Below are positions 33,263-43,700 of a stretch of DNA of 64,000 nt, piece by piece. Numbering within the stretch: position 1 is the first letter of the stretch; every line of letters begins with the position of its first letter. A program made the position numbers and the translations under genes. Source of the stretch: Brasilonema angustatum HA4187-MV1 (GTDB lineage Bacteria; Cyanobacteriota; Cyanobacteriia; Cyanobacteriales; Nostocaceae); NCBI GenBank assembly GCA_019359695.1, contig JAHHGV010000006.1, positions 124,001 through 188,000 on the forward strand. Direction: 5' to 3'. The notes beneath the pieces are model-generated. The model saw only the letters and a list, made by a program, of their open reading frames with translations. It did no database searches and was not told the DNA's origin.

Positions 33263-35440
33263 TCAAACTTTTTGGTAATTCTCTTTGCTTACCTTATTCT
33301 CGTTTCCATTATTTTGGTAATACTCCTTAGAAGAGTAGTAACTATAACCACTCACACCCGTAACCCCATTCACCACCATTCCCAAAACGTGCGATCGCGA
33401 TTGCTCTAGCATCGTTTTCGTGTTCTTGGCAACAGTCGTGTCAAGCACTCCCGGACGTACAACCAGCAATATCCCATCTGCCACCTTGCTCAACATCAAG
33501 GCATCACCAAACAAACTCAGAGCGGGAGTGTCAATAATTACACAGTCATAGTTTTTAGCTGCCTCTTGAATCAACGACACCATGCGCTGGGAGTTTAGTA
33601 ATGCTGCTGGGTTAGGTGGAATTGTGCCAACGGTTAGCACATCCAAATTAACTAGTACTTCTTGGGTAGTGAGGGGAAATTCTGCTTGACCGACTAGAAC
33701 ATTACTTAGTCCGATTGGGTTAGATAATTTCCAGATTTTCTCTTGACAAGAGTGACGCATATCTGCATCTACTAACAGCACCCTGCGTCCCATATGTGCC
33801 TTAGCTACTGCCAGGTTTGCTGCCACAAATGATCTGCCTTCACCTGGAGTTGAACTAACCACCGCAATTATTTTCAGTGGTTTATCAGAGATGCTAAAAT
33901 CCAAGTTTGTTTGAAGCATCTCAAAGGCTGAACTTGCTAGTGAATGAGGATTATCTCTGACTGGCAGTTCGACTAAAGACTCTTTACCAGCCTTCGCTTT
34001 TTGACCAAAGTGAGGAATTGTACCTAGTAAAGGATAACCAAATAGCTGCTGGGCTTGTTCAAGAGTTTTCAGGGATTGATCCATAGCTTCCAACATCAAA
34101 GCTATCCCTACACCCAGCAAAATTCCCAAAAATCCACCGAGCGCTAGGTAGAGTATAATGTTGGAATTTGCTTTGTTGGGAACTAAAGCCCCAGATACTA
34201 CCCTTGCATTGCCGACATTTTGATTTACTACTACCTCCACTTCTTGGGATCGCTTCAACAATTCTTCATAAGTTGTTCTAGCTACTTGCAACTGTCGCTC
34301 TAGCTGTTGCTGTTTTTGTTGCAGTAGAGGTAAGATACTCAAGCGTTTTTGCGAAAGTGCGTATGCATTCTTCAAAACCGTGACTCGGTTGGCTAGTGCT
34401 GAACGTTCTACATCCGACTGCACCAACTGAGCAGTTAAGCTTTGTTTGAGTTCTCCCATCTGCAAATTCTGCTGGGACACAGGCTGCTTGCCAACATTTT
34501 CGCCAACTCTCACCTCTAGCTGCTTTCTCAGGGCTGCTGCTTTTGCCATCAAATTAGCGATCTGAGGATGCTCATTTGTATAGCGAGTCTGTGCGACTGC
34601 TAGTTCGTTTTCTGCTTGCTGGTATTCTGTTAGTACCTGCTGCACAGCTTTTGATTGGCTTAAATTGCCCATATCCACAGCTTGCTGCGAATTCAATTTC
34701 AATTGACGTTGCAGAAGTTGTGAGCGAGTCTCGGCATCTACCAAATTTGACTGAGCCTGAGTAATCTGGTCTGATAAAGCTGTAAGCCTTTCCACGCCTG
34801 TGGTAGCTTCTTGATCTAAAGCAACTACTTTGTTTTCTTCTTTAAACCGACGCAAACCTGCCTCTGCTCTTATTACCCTTCCCTCAACCTCAGGCAATTG
34901 CTTGGTCAAAAATCTTTTTGCGGCTGTCGCCTGGGTTTGATTGACACTAACATTGTTCTCCAGATAATAAGTCATCAGCGAATTCACAACAGCTGCGGCT
35001 TCTTTTGGATCGGTACTGTTGTAATAAATCGACAAGATGTCCGTACCCTTCATGCTTTTAACCTTGAGTTTTTTGAGAAACTCATCTATTTCTAGGGGTA
35101 CTCCTTTCTTATCTGTCAGCTTCAGGTTAGTAATGGTTTTCTCAACTATCGGGTTAGAACGAATTACCTCTGCTTCTGTATCCAAAGGGCTGCTTAGTTG
35201 AGTTACACCACTTAACTCTCCAACTGATGCTGAGGGACTTGTCAGCGAAGAAACGCGATCAGTTTTATTAAAAAGCAGCTTGCCTTCTGCTTCATAAATT
35301 GGTTTTTGCCTGAAAGCAGTTAAAGCTGACAATCCAAAGACTGAGCCAGCCACTGTAGCTATGACTAGCCAACGCCTTTTAAAAATCAGCGAGTATTGTT
35401 GCAAATCTAAGGAGTTTTGGTCTTCTTGGTCAGAAGGCAT
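33263..35440 (-). CDS. Wzc/GumC-type polysaccharide co-polymerase with C-terminal tyrosine autokinase domain
   Basis: Wzz domain, TM pair, VVSSTPGEGRSFVAANLAVAKAHMGRRVLLVDADMR, YDCVIIDTPALSLFGDALMLS, C-terminal Tyr-rich GVSGYSYYSSKEYYQ. Confidence 0.92.
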   Translation of the reverse strand: MPSDQEDQNSLDLQQYSLIFKRRWLVIATVAGSVFGLSALTAFRQKPIYEAEGKLLFNKTDRVSSLTSPSASVGELSGVTQLSSPLDTEAEVIRSNPIVEKTITNLKLTDKKGVPLEIDEFLKKLKVKSMKGTDILSIYYNSTDPKEAAAVVNSLMTYYLENNVSVNQTQATAAKRFLTKQLPEVEGRVIRAEAGLRRFKEENKVVALDQEATTGVERLTALSDQITQAQSNLVDAETRSQLLQRQLKLNSQQAVDMGNLSQSKAVQQVLTEYQQAENELAVAQTRYTNEHPQIANLMAKAAALRKQLEVRVGENVGKQPVSQQNLQMGELKQSLTAQLVQSDVERSALANRVTVLKNAYALSQKRLSILPLLQQKQQQLERQLQVARTTYEELLKRSQEVEVVVNQNVGNARVVSGALVPNKANSNIILYLALGGFLGILLGVGIALMLEAMDQSLKTLEQAQQLFGYPLLGTIPHFGQKAKAGKESLVELPVRDNPHSLASSAFEMLQTNLDFSISDKPLKIIAVVSSTPGEGRSFVAANLAVAKAHMGRRVLLVDADMRHSCQEKIWKLSNPIGLSNVLVGQAEFPLTTQEVLVNLDVLTVGTIPPNPAALLNSQRMVSLIQEAAKNYDCVIIDTPALSLFGDALMLSKVADGILLVVRPGVLDTTVAKNTKTMLEQSRSHVLGMVVNGVTGVSGYSYYSSKEYYQNNGNENKVSKENYQKV

Positions 35441-35652
35441 AGCAAATAAGCAAGTTAAGAGTCAGAGGTGTAAGTAAGTCAGTCAAAAAAACCTAACTAT
35501 GTAACAGAAAGTAAAGTTCTCCAAACCCTTGCGATTGCTGAGTTCCAAAGGGATAGGCTGCGTGTATGCCTACGGCACGCCTTACGGCTAACGCATGATT
35601 GCGTGCGCTTGCGCTTAGGCTCTTAGCGTGGCTTTGCGCTTACGTTCCACTA

Positions 35653-35667
35653 GTTCCTAAGAGGAAC
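35653..35667. repeat. Dispersed palindrome GTTCCTAAGAGGAAC (second copy of 23623..23637)
   Basis: Identical 15-mer. Confidence 0.75.
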
Positions 35668-35695
35668 CGCTACGCTGCGTTTCACTTGCAATGAC

Positions 35696-35987
35696 AAAGA
35701 TTTAGGGAATTGACATCATAACAATGTGATTACCCTACTAACTGTTTTCTCTTCCTATTCAAACCGTATCCGTAAAATACACATATCTTTCAGTTAAATT
35801 TTACGCAAAATTCATTTTTTTCATAAATTCTTAAACAAAGGTTAATAAAGATTTAGGGAATTGACATCATAACGATGTAATTACCCTACTAACTGTTTTC
35901 TCTTCCTATTCAAACCGTATCCGTAAAATACACATATCTTTCAGTTAAATTTTACGCAAAATTTATTTTTTTCATAAATTCTTAAAG
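35696..35987. repeat. 151-bp direct tandem duplication in the divergent intergenic region of the EPS locus
   Basis: AAAGATTTAGGGAATTGACATCATAAC(A/G)ATGT(G/A)ATTACCCTACTAACTGTTTTCTC... starts at 35696 and 35847; only a few substitutions visible. Confidence 0.92.
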
Positions 35988-36903
35988 AAAAAGTGAATCT
36001 TGTATTCTTTTTATCAAAGAATAAGATCCCCTGATAAATTACTCTTATGGTAAACGTACTAAATTTGCCTGAACAAAGTAATACTTGCAAAGCGAGAGCT
36101 ATACTCCACCTACAACGTTCAAAACTTTAAAATGAAGCTTTTCGCGAAAGGTGTAAAAAGTATAGTATATTGTGCATTTTTTTGTATAGATGCTGACTAA
36201 ATTTATTTAGTCATAAAAAATAACTGTTAGTTCAGTGTATGCGCTTGTACTGTTAGTGAACCAGGGAAAGCAGTACCGCTCTAAGTAGCAATGTTCCATA
36301 CAGCTTTGTATTTAGGACTTACGCCCTTATTACGAAAAATAAGGCTTTGAGAGATTGCTTTTTGCGTCGCAATGACATAGATAAACACATAGTCTATGTG
36401 TCTATGTGTAAGTTCTGATACTGTCAGGAAAAGCGTTGTGGTCGGGTTTCCATAGCAACCATACTTACCCGAATTGTGGACATCGCCTAAGACTGAAAGT
36501 TGGCTAATAGAGATCAACATTATTAGTGTAGGGAAGGAAGATAAGCTAAAACACAGGGATTGCACACAAACCCCCGTGAAGATTGTCAATGGGAAGCAGC
36601 AGTGAACCTTTGGAGGTTCTCTGGTTTAGTGCAAATGCCGTTCAAAAGCATGCCCTTGTTAGCGCAGAGTGCCGTAGGCAGCGATAGCGTTGCGGTCAAA
36701 GTCAAGACGTCAAGATTATCTCTTTACTTGCCTAATAGAAGATCAGACAACTTTTATGTGAAACAGCTTACTAGTTCAAGAAAAATAATCAGGGGATATA
36801 TTACCAAATACTTCTGTTTCCAACTTATTTAGCTGTTAGCTTTGCTATGAGATTTGGCAATAAAGCAAGCGCACCGATGTAAAAAAATAACCCACACACA
36901 TCA

Positions 36904-38316
36904 ATGCGTATGACTCAAACTTACTTCAAGCCCTTAACAAACACCAAGCCATTAAATAGAAACCATTATCTCAATGTTCTGCTTTTAGCAGGAGATATCT
37001 TTGGCTTGATTATCTGTTTGGAATTTACTTGCTGGTTGAGAACAAACTCTTTTATTCATGGATTGAATCCCTTTTGTTATGGATTAATCCTATTAGTTCT
37101 TTCAGCACTTTACTTGGCAGACACCTACAAACCAGATAGCCAAATTGCAGGTTTGCGAGTTCCAGCTCGCATCATCATATGTAATATCTTCATTGCCGGA
37201 GTGATTGCTGCCTTCATTTACCTAACTAATGCTTGGAAGTACAATCCCCTTTTAAGACGAAGCGTTGTGCTACCAACTCTAGGAATATTTACTATCTGGG
37301 CTGTGATGTTACGTATATGGGTAGTTAACTTGGTGCGATCACACGCTCAGCAAGTTTGTTGGCTAATTCTAGGTGCAGGAGAGAGCACTGTCAAATTTGT
37401 ACAAGACTTTTTACAGGTTAATCCTCTAGGACGCTTAGTTCTTTTGTGTGACAACACCGAAGATACAACTCAGTTACCAGATCGCGTTAATTATGTAGGA
37501 AATCTTTCAGACTTCTCTAACTGGAGTTCCCAGTCCTGGTCAGGAGTCTTGGTAGAAACGGAGGTCAAATTATCTGATGCACAAGTGCAGCAATTGATGC
37601 AATTGCGACTGCAAGGAACTCCAGTTTATAGACTGCCAGATTGTTATGAAAAGCTGTGGTATAAACTTCCGTCCTCCTTACTCCAAGATAGATGGTTTGC
37701 TTTTAATGCAGGCTTTTACCTGATGTCTGATAGTATCAATTTAAAGTTGAAGCGTTTAGTAGACATAATTTCAACGGCATTGCTACTGATGCTCCTGTTA
37801 CCACTCATGTTAATTGCTGCACTAGCAATTAAATTAGATAGTCGAGGCCCAGTTTTCTACAGTCAGTTACGAACAGGACTACACGGCAAAGCATTTAGGG
37901 TTTACAAGTTCCGCTCTATGTATCAAGATGCGGAGAAACGAGGAGCACAGTGGGCAAGTCAACGAGATCCCCGTATAACCAGGGTAGGATACTGGTTACG
38001 TCTGGTACGAATTGATGAACTGCCTCAACTATGGAATGTACTTTCGGGGGACATGAGTCTGATTGGCCCTCGTCCAGAACGCCCAGAGTTCGATGACAAG
38101 CTCAGAGAAGCAATCCCTTATTACGATATTCGTTACTTAGTCAAACCTGGAATCACAGGTTGGGCACAGGTTATCTATCCCTATGGAGCATCCATTGAGG
38201 ATGCTTACGAAAAGCTGTCATATGACCTTTACTACATCAAGAATTATTCTCTGTGGTTAGATTTGGCAATTTTCTTTAAGACTATTCGAGTCGTTTTACT
38301 GGGTAAAGGCAGATGA
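36904..38316 (+). CDS. Exopolysaccharide priming polyprenyl glycosylphosphotransferase (undecaprenyl-phosphate sugar transferase)
   Basis: Polytopic N-terminus; VYKFRSMYQDAEKRGAQWASQRDPRITRVGYWLR..RIDELPQLWNVLSGDMSLIGPRPERPEF. Confidence 0.92.
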   Translation: MRMTQTYFKPLTNTKPLNRNHYLNVLLLAGDIFGLIICLEFTCWLRTNSFIHGLNPFCYGLILLVLSALYLADTYKPDSQIAGLRVPARIIICNIFIAGVIAAFIYLTNAWKYNPLLRRSVVLPTLGIFTIWAVMLRIWVVNLVRSHAQQVCWLILGAGESTVKFVQDFLQVNPLGRLVLLCDNTEDTTQLPDRVNYVGNLSDFSNWSSQSWSGVLVETEVKLSDAQVQQLMQLRLQGTPVYRLPDCYEKLWYKLPSSLLQDRWFAFNAGFYLMSDSINLKLKRLVDIISTALLLMLLLPLMLIAALAIKLDSRGPVFYSQLRTGLHGKAFRVYKFRSMYQDAEKRGAQWASQRDPRITRVGYWLRLVRIDELPQLWNVLSGDMSLIGPRPERPEFDDKLREAIPYYDIRYLVKPGITGWAQVIYPYGASIEDAYEKLSYDLYYIKNYSLWLDLAIFFKTIRVVLLGKGR

Positions 38317-39377
38317 ACAAGAAAGTCTTAGTCACTGGAGGTGCAGGCTACATTGGCTCCCACGTCGTACGCCAGCTGGGTGAAGCTGGCTATGATGTCG
38401 TAGTTTATGACAATTGCTCTACAGGTTCGCCAAAAGCAGTACTGCATGGTGAGTTGATCATTGGCGATTTAGCCGACATTGATCATCTTTACCAAGTCTT
38501 TGCCAAGCATCAATTTAGTGCAGTGCTGCATTTTGCGGCCAGTCTGATTGTCCCAGAGTCAGTAGCTCATCCCCTTGATTATTACGCCAACAACACATGC
38601 AATACCTTAAACTTACTCCGTTGCTGTAGTGCGATGAGCGTCAACCAGTTCATCTTTTCCAGTACAGCAGCAGTCTATGGGGAACCAAAGGAAATTCCAG
38701 TTACTGAATCAACTCCTACACAACCGATTAACCCCTATGGACGCTCAAAATTGATGAGCGAGTGGATTCTCCAAGACTATGGAGCAGTCAACCCTCTGCG
38801 GTACGTCATTCTCCGCTACTTTAATGTTGCAGGCGCAGATCCTCAAGGACGACAAGGCTCAATGTCGCAAAATGCTACTCACTTAATAAAAGTCACCTGT
38901 GATGCAGCACTCCAACGCAAGCCGGAAGTGCGAATTTTTGGTACTGATTTTCCCACACCAGATGGAACAGGGATTCGAGACTACATTCACGTTGAGGACT
39001 TAGCAACAGCACACCTTGATGCTTTGCGTTATCTTGAACAGGGTAATGATAGCCAAATATTTAACTGTGGCTATGGACAGGGTTACAGCGTCCGACAGGT
39101 GATCGAAAGGGTGAAGGCAATTTCTGGAGTAGATTTCTCCGTCATTGAATTAGAACGTCGTCTTGGTGATCCAGCTTGCGTTACAGCTTGTGCAGATAAA
39201 ATTCACAAAGTTCTAGGTTGGAAGCCCAAATATAACAACTTAGATCAAATAATTTTCACTACCCTCGCTTGGGAAATGCAACGAGAAGATTTGAGGGAGC
39301 ATCCCAATTTTGCAAAAATAAAAGAAGAGAAATTATTCGCGAATCCTGAGATTGTAGGAGCTACATTAACAGAATGA
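38313..39377 (+). CDS. galE: UDP-glucose 4-epimerase
   Basis: KVLVTGGAGYIGSHVVRQL, FSSTAAVYGEP, NPYGRSKLMSEWIL, TGIRDYIHVEDLATAH; ATGA overlap with upstream gene. Confidence 0.93.
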   Translation: MNKKVLVTGGAGYIGSHVVRQLGEAGYDVVVYDNCSTGSPKAVLHGELIIGDLADIDHLYQVFAKHQFSAVLHFAASLIVPESVAHPLDYYANNTCNTLNLLRCCSAMSVNQFIFSSTAAVYGEPKEIPVTESTPTQPINPYGRSKLMSEWILQDYGAVNPLRYVILRYFNVAGADPQGRQGSMSQNATHLIKVTCDAALQRKPEVRIFGTDFPTPDGTGIRDYIHVEDLATAHLDALRYLEQGNDSQIFNCGYGQGYSVRQVIERVKAISGVDFSVIELERRLGDPACVTACADKIHKVLGWKPKYNNLDQIIFTTLAWEMQREDLREHPNFAKIKEEKLFANPEIVGATLTE

Positions 39378-39468
39378 CATTCACCTGAAGGTTGCTGTTG
39401 TAGGTTGTAAGTGAGAATGAAATTTACTGTAAAATTATTGTTGTAACTAGCTACTGACAGAATAATTA

Positions 39469-39690
39469 GTGAAAAACACAAGGTCAGAGATTGTATTTCT
39501 GATTGAAGAAGACCCTGAAAGTGGTTATGTGGCAACAGCCTTGGGTGAACCAATTTTCACCCAGGCTTCGGACATGACGACTTTAAAAGAAATGGTTCGT
39601 GATGCGGTTCGATGTCATTTCCCTGATGAGGATACCCGTCCAAAAGTAATTCGGTTACATTTTGTTCGGGATGAGGTTATTGCATCGTGA
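39469..39690 (+). CDS. HicB-like antitoxin (type II TA)
   Basis: IVFLIEEDPESGYVATALGEPIFTQASDMTTLKEMVRDAVRCHF; 4-bp overlap with hicA-like ORF. Confidence 0.75.
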   Translation: MKNTRSEIVFLIEEDPESGYVATALGEPIFTQASDMTTLKEMVRDAVRCHFPDEDTRPKVIRLHFVRDEVIAS

Positions 39691-39926
39691 AGCTACCGCG
39701 AGATTTGTCGGGTGAGGATTTGGTTAAGGCATTAGCTATTTTTGGTTATGCGGTAGATCGACAAACTGGTAGTCATATTCGCTTAACTACTCAACTTCAA
39801 GGCGAACACCATATTACCATTCCTGCCCACGATCCGCTAAAGATCGGTACGCTAAATGCTATATTACGATAAGTTGCGGAGCATTTTGGTCTCACTCGTG
39901 ATGAGCTATTGGAGCAACTATTCTGA
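39687..39926 (+). pseudogene. HicA-like mRNA interferase with in-frame TAA at 39870..39872
   Basis: GTG start; MKLPRDLSGEDLVKALAIFGYAVDRQTGSHIRL...HHITIPAHDPLKIGTLNAILR*VAEHFGLTRDELLEQLF*: homologous-looking tail continues in the same frame after TAA. Confidence 0.75.
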
Positions 39927-39979
39927 GTTCTGTAGAGTGCAAGGGCGCAGCCCGTTCTGAGTACTTTGTTGGCAAAAAT

Positions 39980-40726
39980 TCATAAATCTTCTATTCTCAT
40001 GTCATAACCGCCAAATATCTCCATGTATTCAAGAATAGAAGTGCCAAATTCGTCGTGAGATACTTTTCCTTTTACCAGAAGCTCTACCACTTGATCAGGA
40101 CCTCTCAGGTATGCTCCTGCTAAAATACCAGAAAGAGTAACTGTGATTGTTTTTGACTTCTCTTTATCATTAAACGTTTTTTTATGACCAAGGTAATTAT
40201 TTATAGACTTACCTTGCTGAGTCAGAATATCGTTGATATCCTTCCAATACACCCTAAAAGCCTCACGAATCGCTTCTTCTTGAACATTAGGGGAATTGAG
40301 AAATTTTAATTTGCTATCAATACCATTCTTTTTTGTCCATGTACCTCGCCAGTCATTCTTGTCAGCACCATGTCCATAATAAACGTCGGCTTTGTAGTAA
40401 CCAAGACGAATCAGCAAGATTTCTCCGAATTGATACTTACCAATAAATGAGAGTGGGTTTTCAAATTGGTACTGATTAGGATTTCCTGATGATAGCCCTG
40501 TTTCACGAACTGCAAGTGCTTCCAGCATATCTTGGAAATTTCCCTTGCTGATATCAAACTGCTTCTTTGGAAAAAAAACAAGTTCCATCTCAGATTTCAA
40601 CCAATTAGAGTCATTTCCCATTAATAAGTCATTACTGTAAGAACTCAGACTTGGTAAATTGCCATTTGTATAAAGTAGTTGACAAACTATAAGTAATAAG
40701 ATGATATCGCGAGCTATCTTTGACAC
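39980..40726 (-). CDS. Secreted/anchored protein, possibly lysozyme-like
   Basis: N-terminal hydrophobic segment; RETGLSSGNPNQYQFENPLSFIGKYQFGE resembles E...GKYQF segments of lysozyme-like folds; weak. Confidence 0.45.
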   Translation of the reverse strand: MSKIARDIILLLIVCQLLYTNGNLPSLSSYSNDLLMGNDSNWLKSEMELVFFPKKQFDISKGNFQDMLEALAVRETGLSSGNPNQYQFENPLSFIGKYQFGEILLIRLGYYKADVYYGHGADKNDWRGTWTKKNGIDSKLKFLNSPNVQEEAIREAFRVYWKDINDILTQQGKSINNYLGHKKTFNDKEKSKTITVTLSGILAGAYLRGPDQVVELLVKGKVSHDEFGTSILEYMEIFGGYDMRIEDL

Positions 40727-40734
40727 AGATTTTC

Positions 40735-43700
40735 CTAATTCGCTTGCACTTCGGCGTTCAAGATTTTAGTAATGCGATCGCGTGTTTCTAGCAAATGTGC
40801 TTTGGTGTACTCGTCATTTGAACTCAGTCCATCCAGCTTTTCATTTAGCTGTTTTAGTTTATACCAAGCAAGTGTTCGAGCATCTTCTGGGACACGTTCT
40901 TTCCGTAAAACCATCGCAGTCAATTTGTCAACATATTGTCGTTGCAAGCCTCGACGCAAACTAGATATAACGATGGGCTTGCCATTTGGTTTTAGTACCT
41001 CAGTCCAAATATCGTTTTGTAAAGTATCAAATAGTTCTGGTAAACTCAGGGCTTGATCGCGACCAGTTTTGAGTTCGATATCCTTGAGACGGGAGAGGCG
41101 ATCGCTTGACAGCAAATCCCACAACACCGAACTCTGCATATACAATACCCAATCATGAATTGGAAAGTCCAGACGACCAGTTCGCGGAGAACTTCCCCAA
41201 TGCCGCCAACGCGAAGGTGCTAATTTATTCAGCAATTCTGGGGGAAAACTCAGAGCATCTTCAGCGAATACATACTTTTGTACAAGATCTAACGCCTGCC
41301 GTTGTTTTTCCACAGGCACAGGTTGAAATGGTAATTTTCCTTGAGGATCGCCCGGTTGAACTCTGTAGAAAGACTGACCACCTATGTATTTTGTAATATA
41401 ATAAATGTGTTGAAAATACTGATTAAAGACTGTACCAAACTGTTCCTTCACATCGCTAAAACTCTCGCCAGACAATAGCTCAACCTTGTTGAGACGTTGC
41501 CACATAACCAATGCATTATCCAACTGCCAATGAGAATAGACCAGCACATTACTGCTGTCATCCCATGCGTTAACAGTTGGGTCAAGGTCAAACATATCTT
41601 CATCTGTGGAATAACTTAACTCAGGTTTGTCAGATTGCTGAGCAATTTTATCCAAAAATGGTTTTTCTCCTGTAGGAGTTGCGGCTGGAATTGGTGCGTA
41701 TCCGTATTGAATTGCCCACTCATCATAAGGTCCGATCATCTTAGGGAAATAATCTCCCTGCTTAGTACCTCGGGGTGCAAGATTTGGTGGAATATAGTCC
41801 ATCACTGACGAAATCATACCCTTGCGGCGAGTGATATCCGGATTGTTGATCTCTTGGGGAGTAAGCAAAGTACTACCACGGAAGTTATGCCTCAACCCCA
41901 AGGTGTGTCCCACTTCATGTGCAATAATTAAGCGTAAATACTGATGAATATAATCTTTCATTTGCTCACGACTTGGCGGGGTGTTTTGCAAAAGCTTCAT
42001 TGCCATTGAACCGTAAGCAAATTGGTTAGCAGCTTCCATACCATAGCAAAGGTCATACTGACCTGCCAGTTTTGATAAACGATTCGCTAACCCGTCCATT
42101 TCCACACTCTCAACGGAAGTGTCGCTACTTTCTGCCTGTGTTTTATTGGTGCAAAGCAGGTTATTTTGCATCAACGCAGATAGCGACGTCTGATTTTGTG
42201 TTTGGTTGAACTGTCCAACTCTAGAATAATCATTCTTGAGTGCCCGGATAAAACTGCCATCTACCAGAATGTCTGCAGCTAAAATTTCTCCCGTCAATGG
42301 GTTAACACGGGATGGTCCCATAGCAAAATATCCATCTACTGTGTTAATCCAGCGAATTGTGTTGTAGCGTATATCTGCTGGATCCCATGTTGCATTATCC
42401 GGCATTTGCTGTACTTGAATCGCATCTTTGAATCCTGCTTTTTCAAAGGCTTTATTCCACAGCAGCACACCTTCTTTGATTGCATCGCGGTATTCTAGGG
42501 GTACTGCGTTATCAATCCAGAAGATAATTGGTTTTTTCGGTGGAGAAAGGGCTGCGCTAGGGTTTTGCTTTTCTAAATTCCAACGGTTGATGTAGCGGAC
42601 AAATGGATCTCTGTGCTCATCGTTAGATATATCTTGGTAGGCGGTGATAAAATAGCCAACACGCTCATCGGCTAAACGCGGTCGATAACTGTTTTCGCTA
42701 AGTTGAGACAGACTGTAGTGAACGCGCAAGCTAAAGCCTCGAAGGTCTGCTAGTGTACCACCAAAACGGAGTTTATCACTATTGGCACGAGTGTTAGTGA
42801 AGTTCAACACCGACTCAATTTCCATATTTAGGGGAAAAGCTTTAGCAGTCCCAAAATAGGATTTATCCGTCGCTGGCGCAACTCCCAAACTAAGAGATAA
42901 TCCAGCTAAATCTGTTAGTAGTAGATCTCCCAAGTCGATGAGAATTGTTTTGCGTACTGGATGAATACTTTTAATGGATACTGAGTAGAGAACTGAGTCA
43001 CTAAAAGATCGGGCGAGCGATCGCTGTTGTGGATCTCCTTCACGTGTCCTAAAATTCACATTGCGAACCACAAATTGCAATTTATTATTCACCCGCTGAA
43101 AGTAAAATAAAAAATCGTGCAATGGCATTCCACTGTAGATTCCAGCCTCACCAATCCCAGATTCTAACGTTCCTGTGGCTAAATAATTTTTCTTGAGTTG
43201 TTCTGGTTTTATTTCTAGATAAATTTTATTCTTTTCCTTGTCTCGATACAAATTAAACAGCCCTGGCAGGATTTCAGCATCTTTGACAACTTTATCAAAC
43301 GCCTCTAATTCCTCCTTTTTTGATGGTTTGCCAATGGCCTCAGTTTTTTCTTCTGGCTTAATAGGGTTCTCTGCAATATTCTCTACTTGTAAAAAAGGTT
43401 GTTCAACTTTTTTATTATCTTCAACAACCCAATTAAAAGATTCGTGCTGTGCTTCTTGCTTTCCATCAATCACCCAGACTTGCTCTTTTGATAACCCCTG
43501 TTTCTCCAAAAAAGTAGCATTCTTTAATTTTGATTGACGTGATTGTGATGACCACAAGACGAATGAGGGAACAAGAGTTGTTTTCCCGACTCTGTTACTC
43601 TTTTCCTCCTTTGCTGCTCTTTCTCCTTGTCCCTCACTCCCGTTGTCAGCAAAGCGCCCAGCTTCAGACATCTTTAAAGCTTTTGACTTAGCACTAGAAG

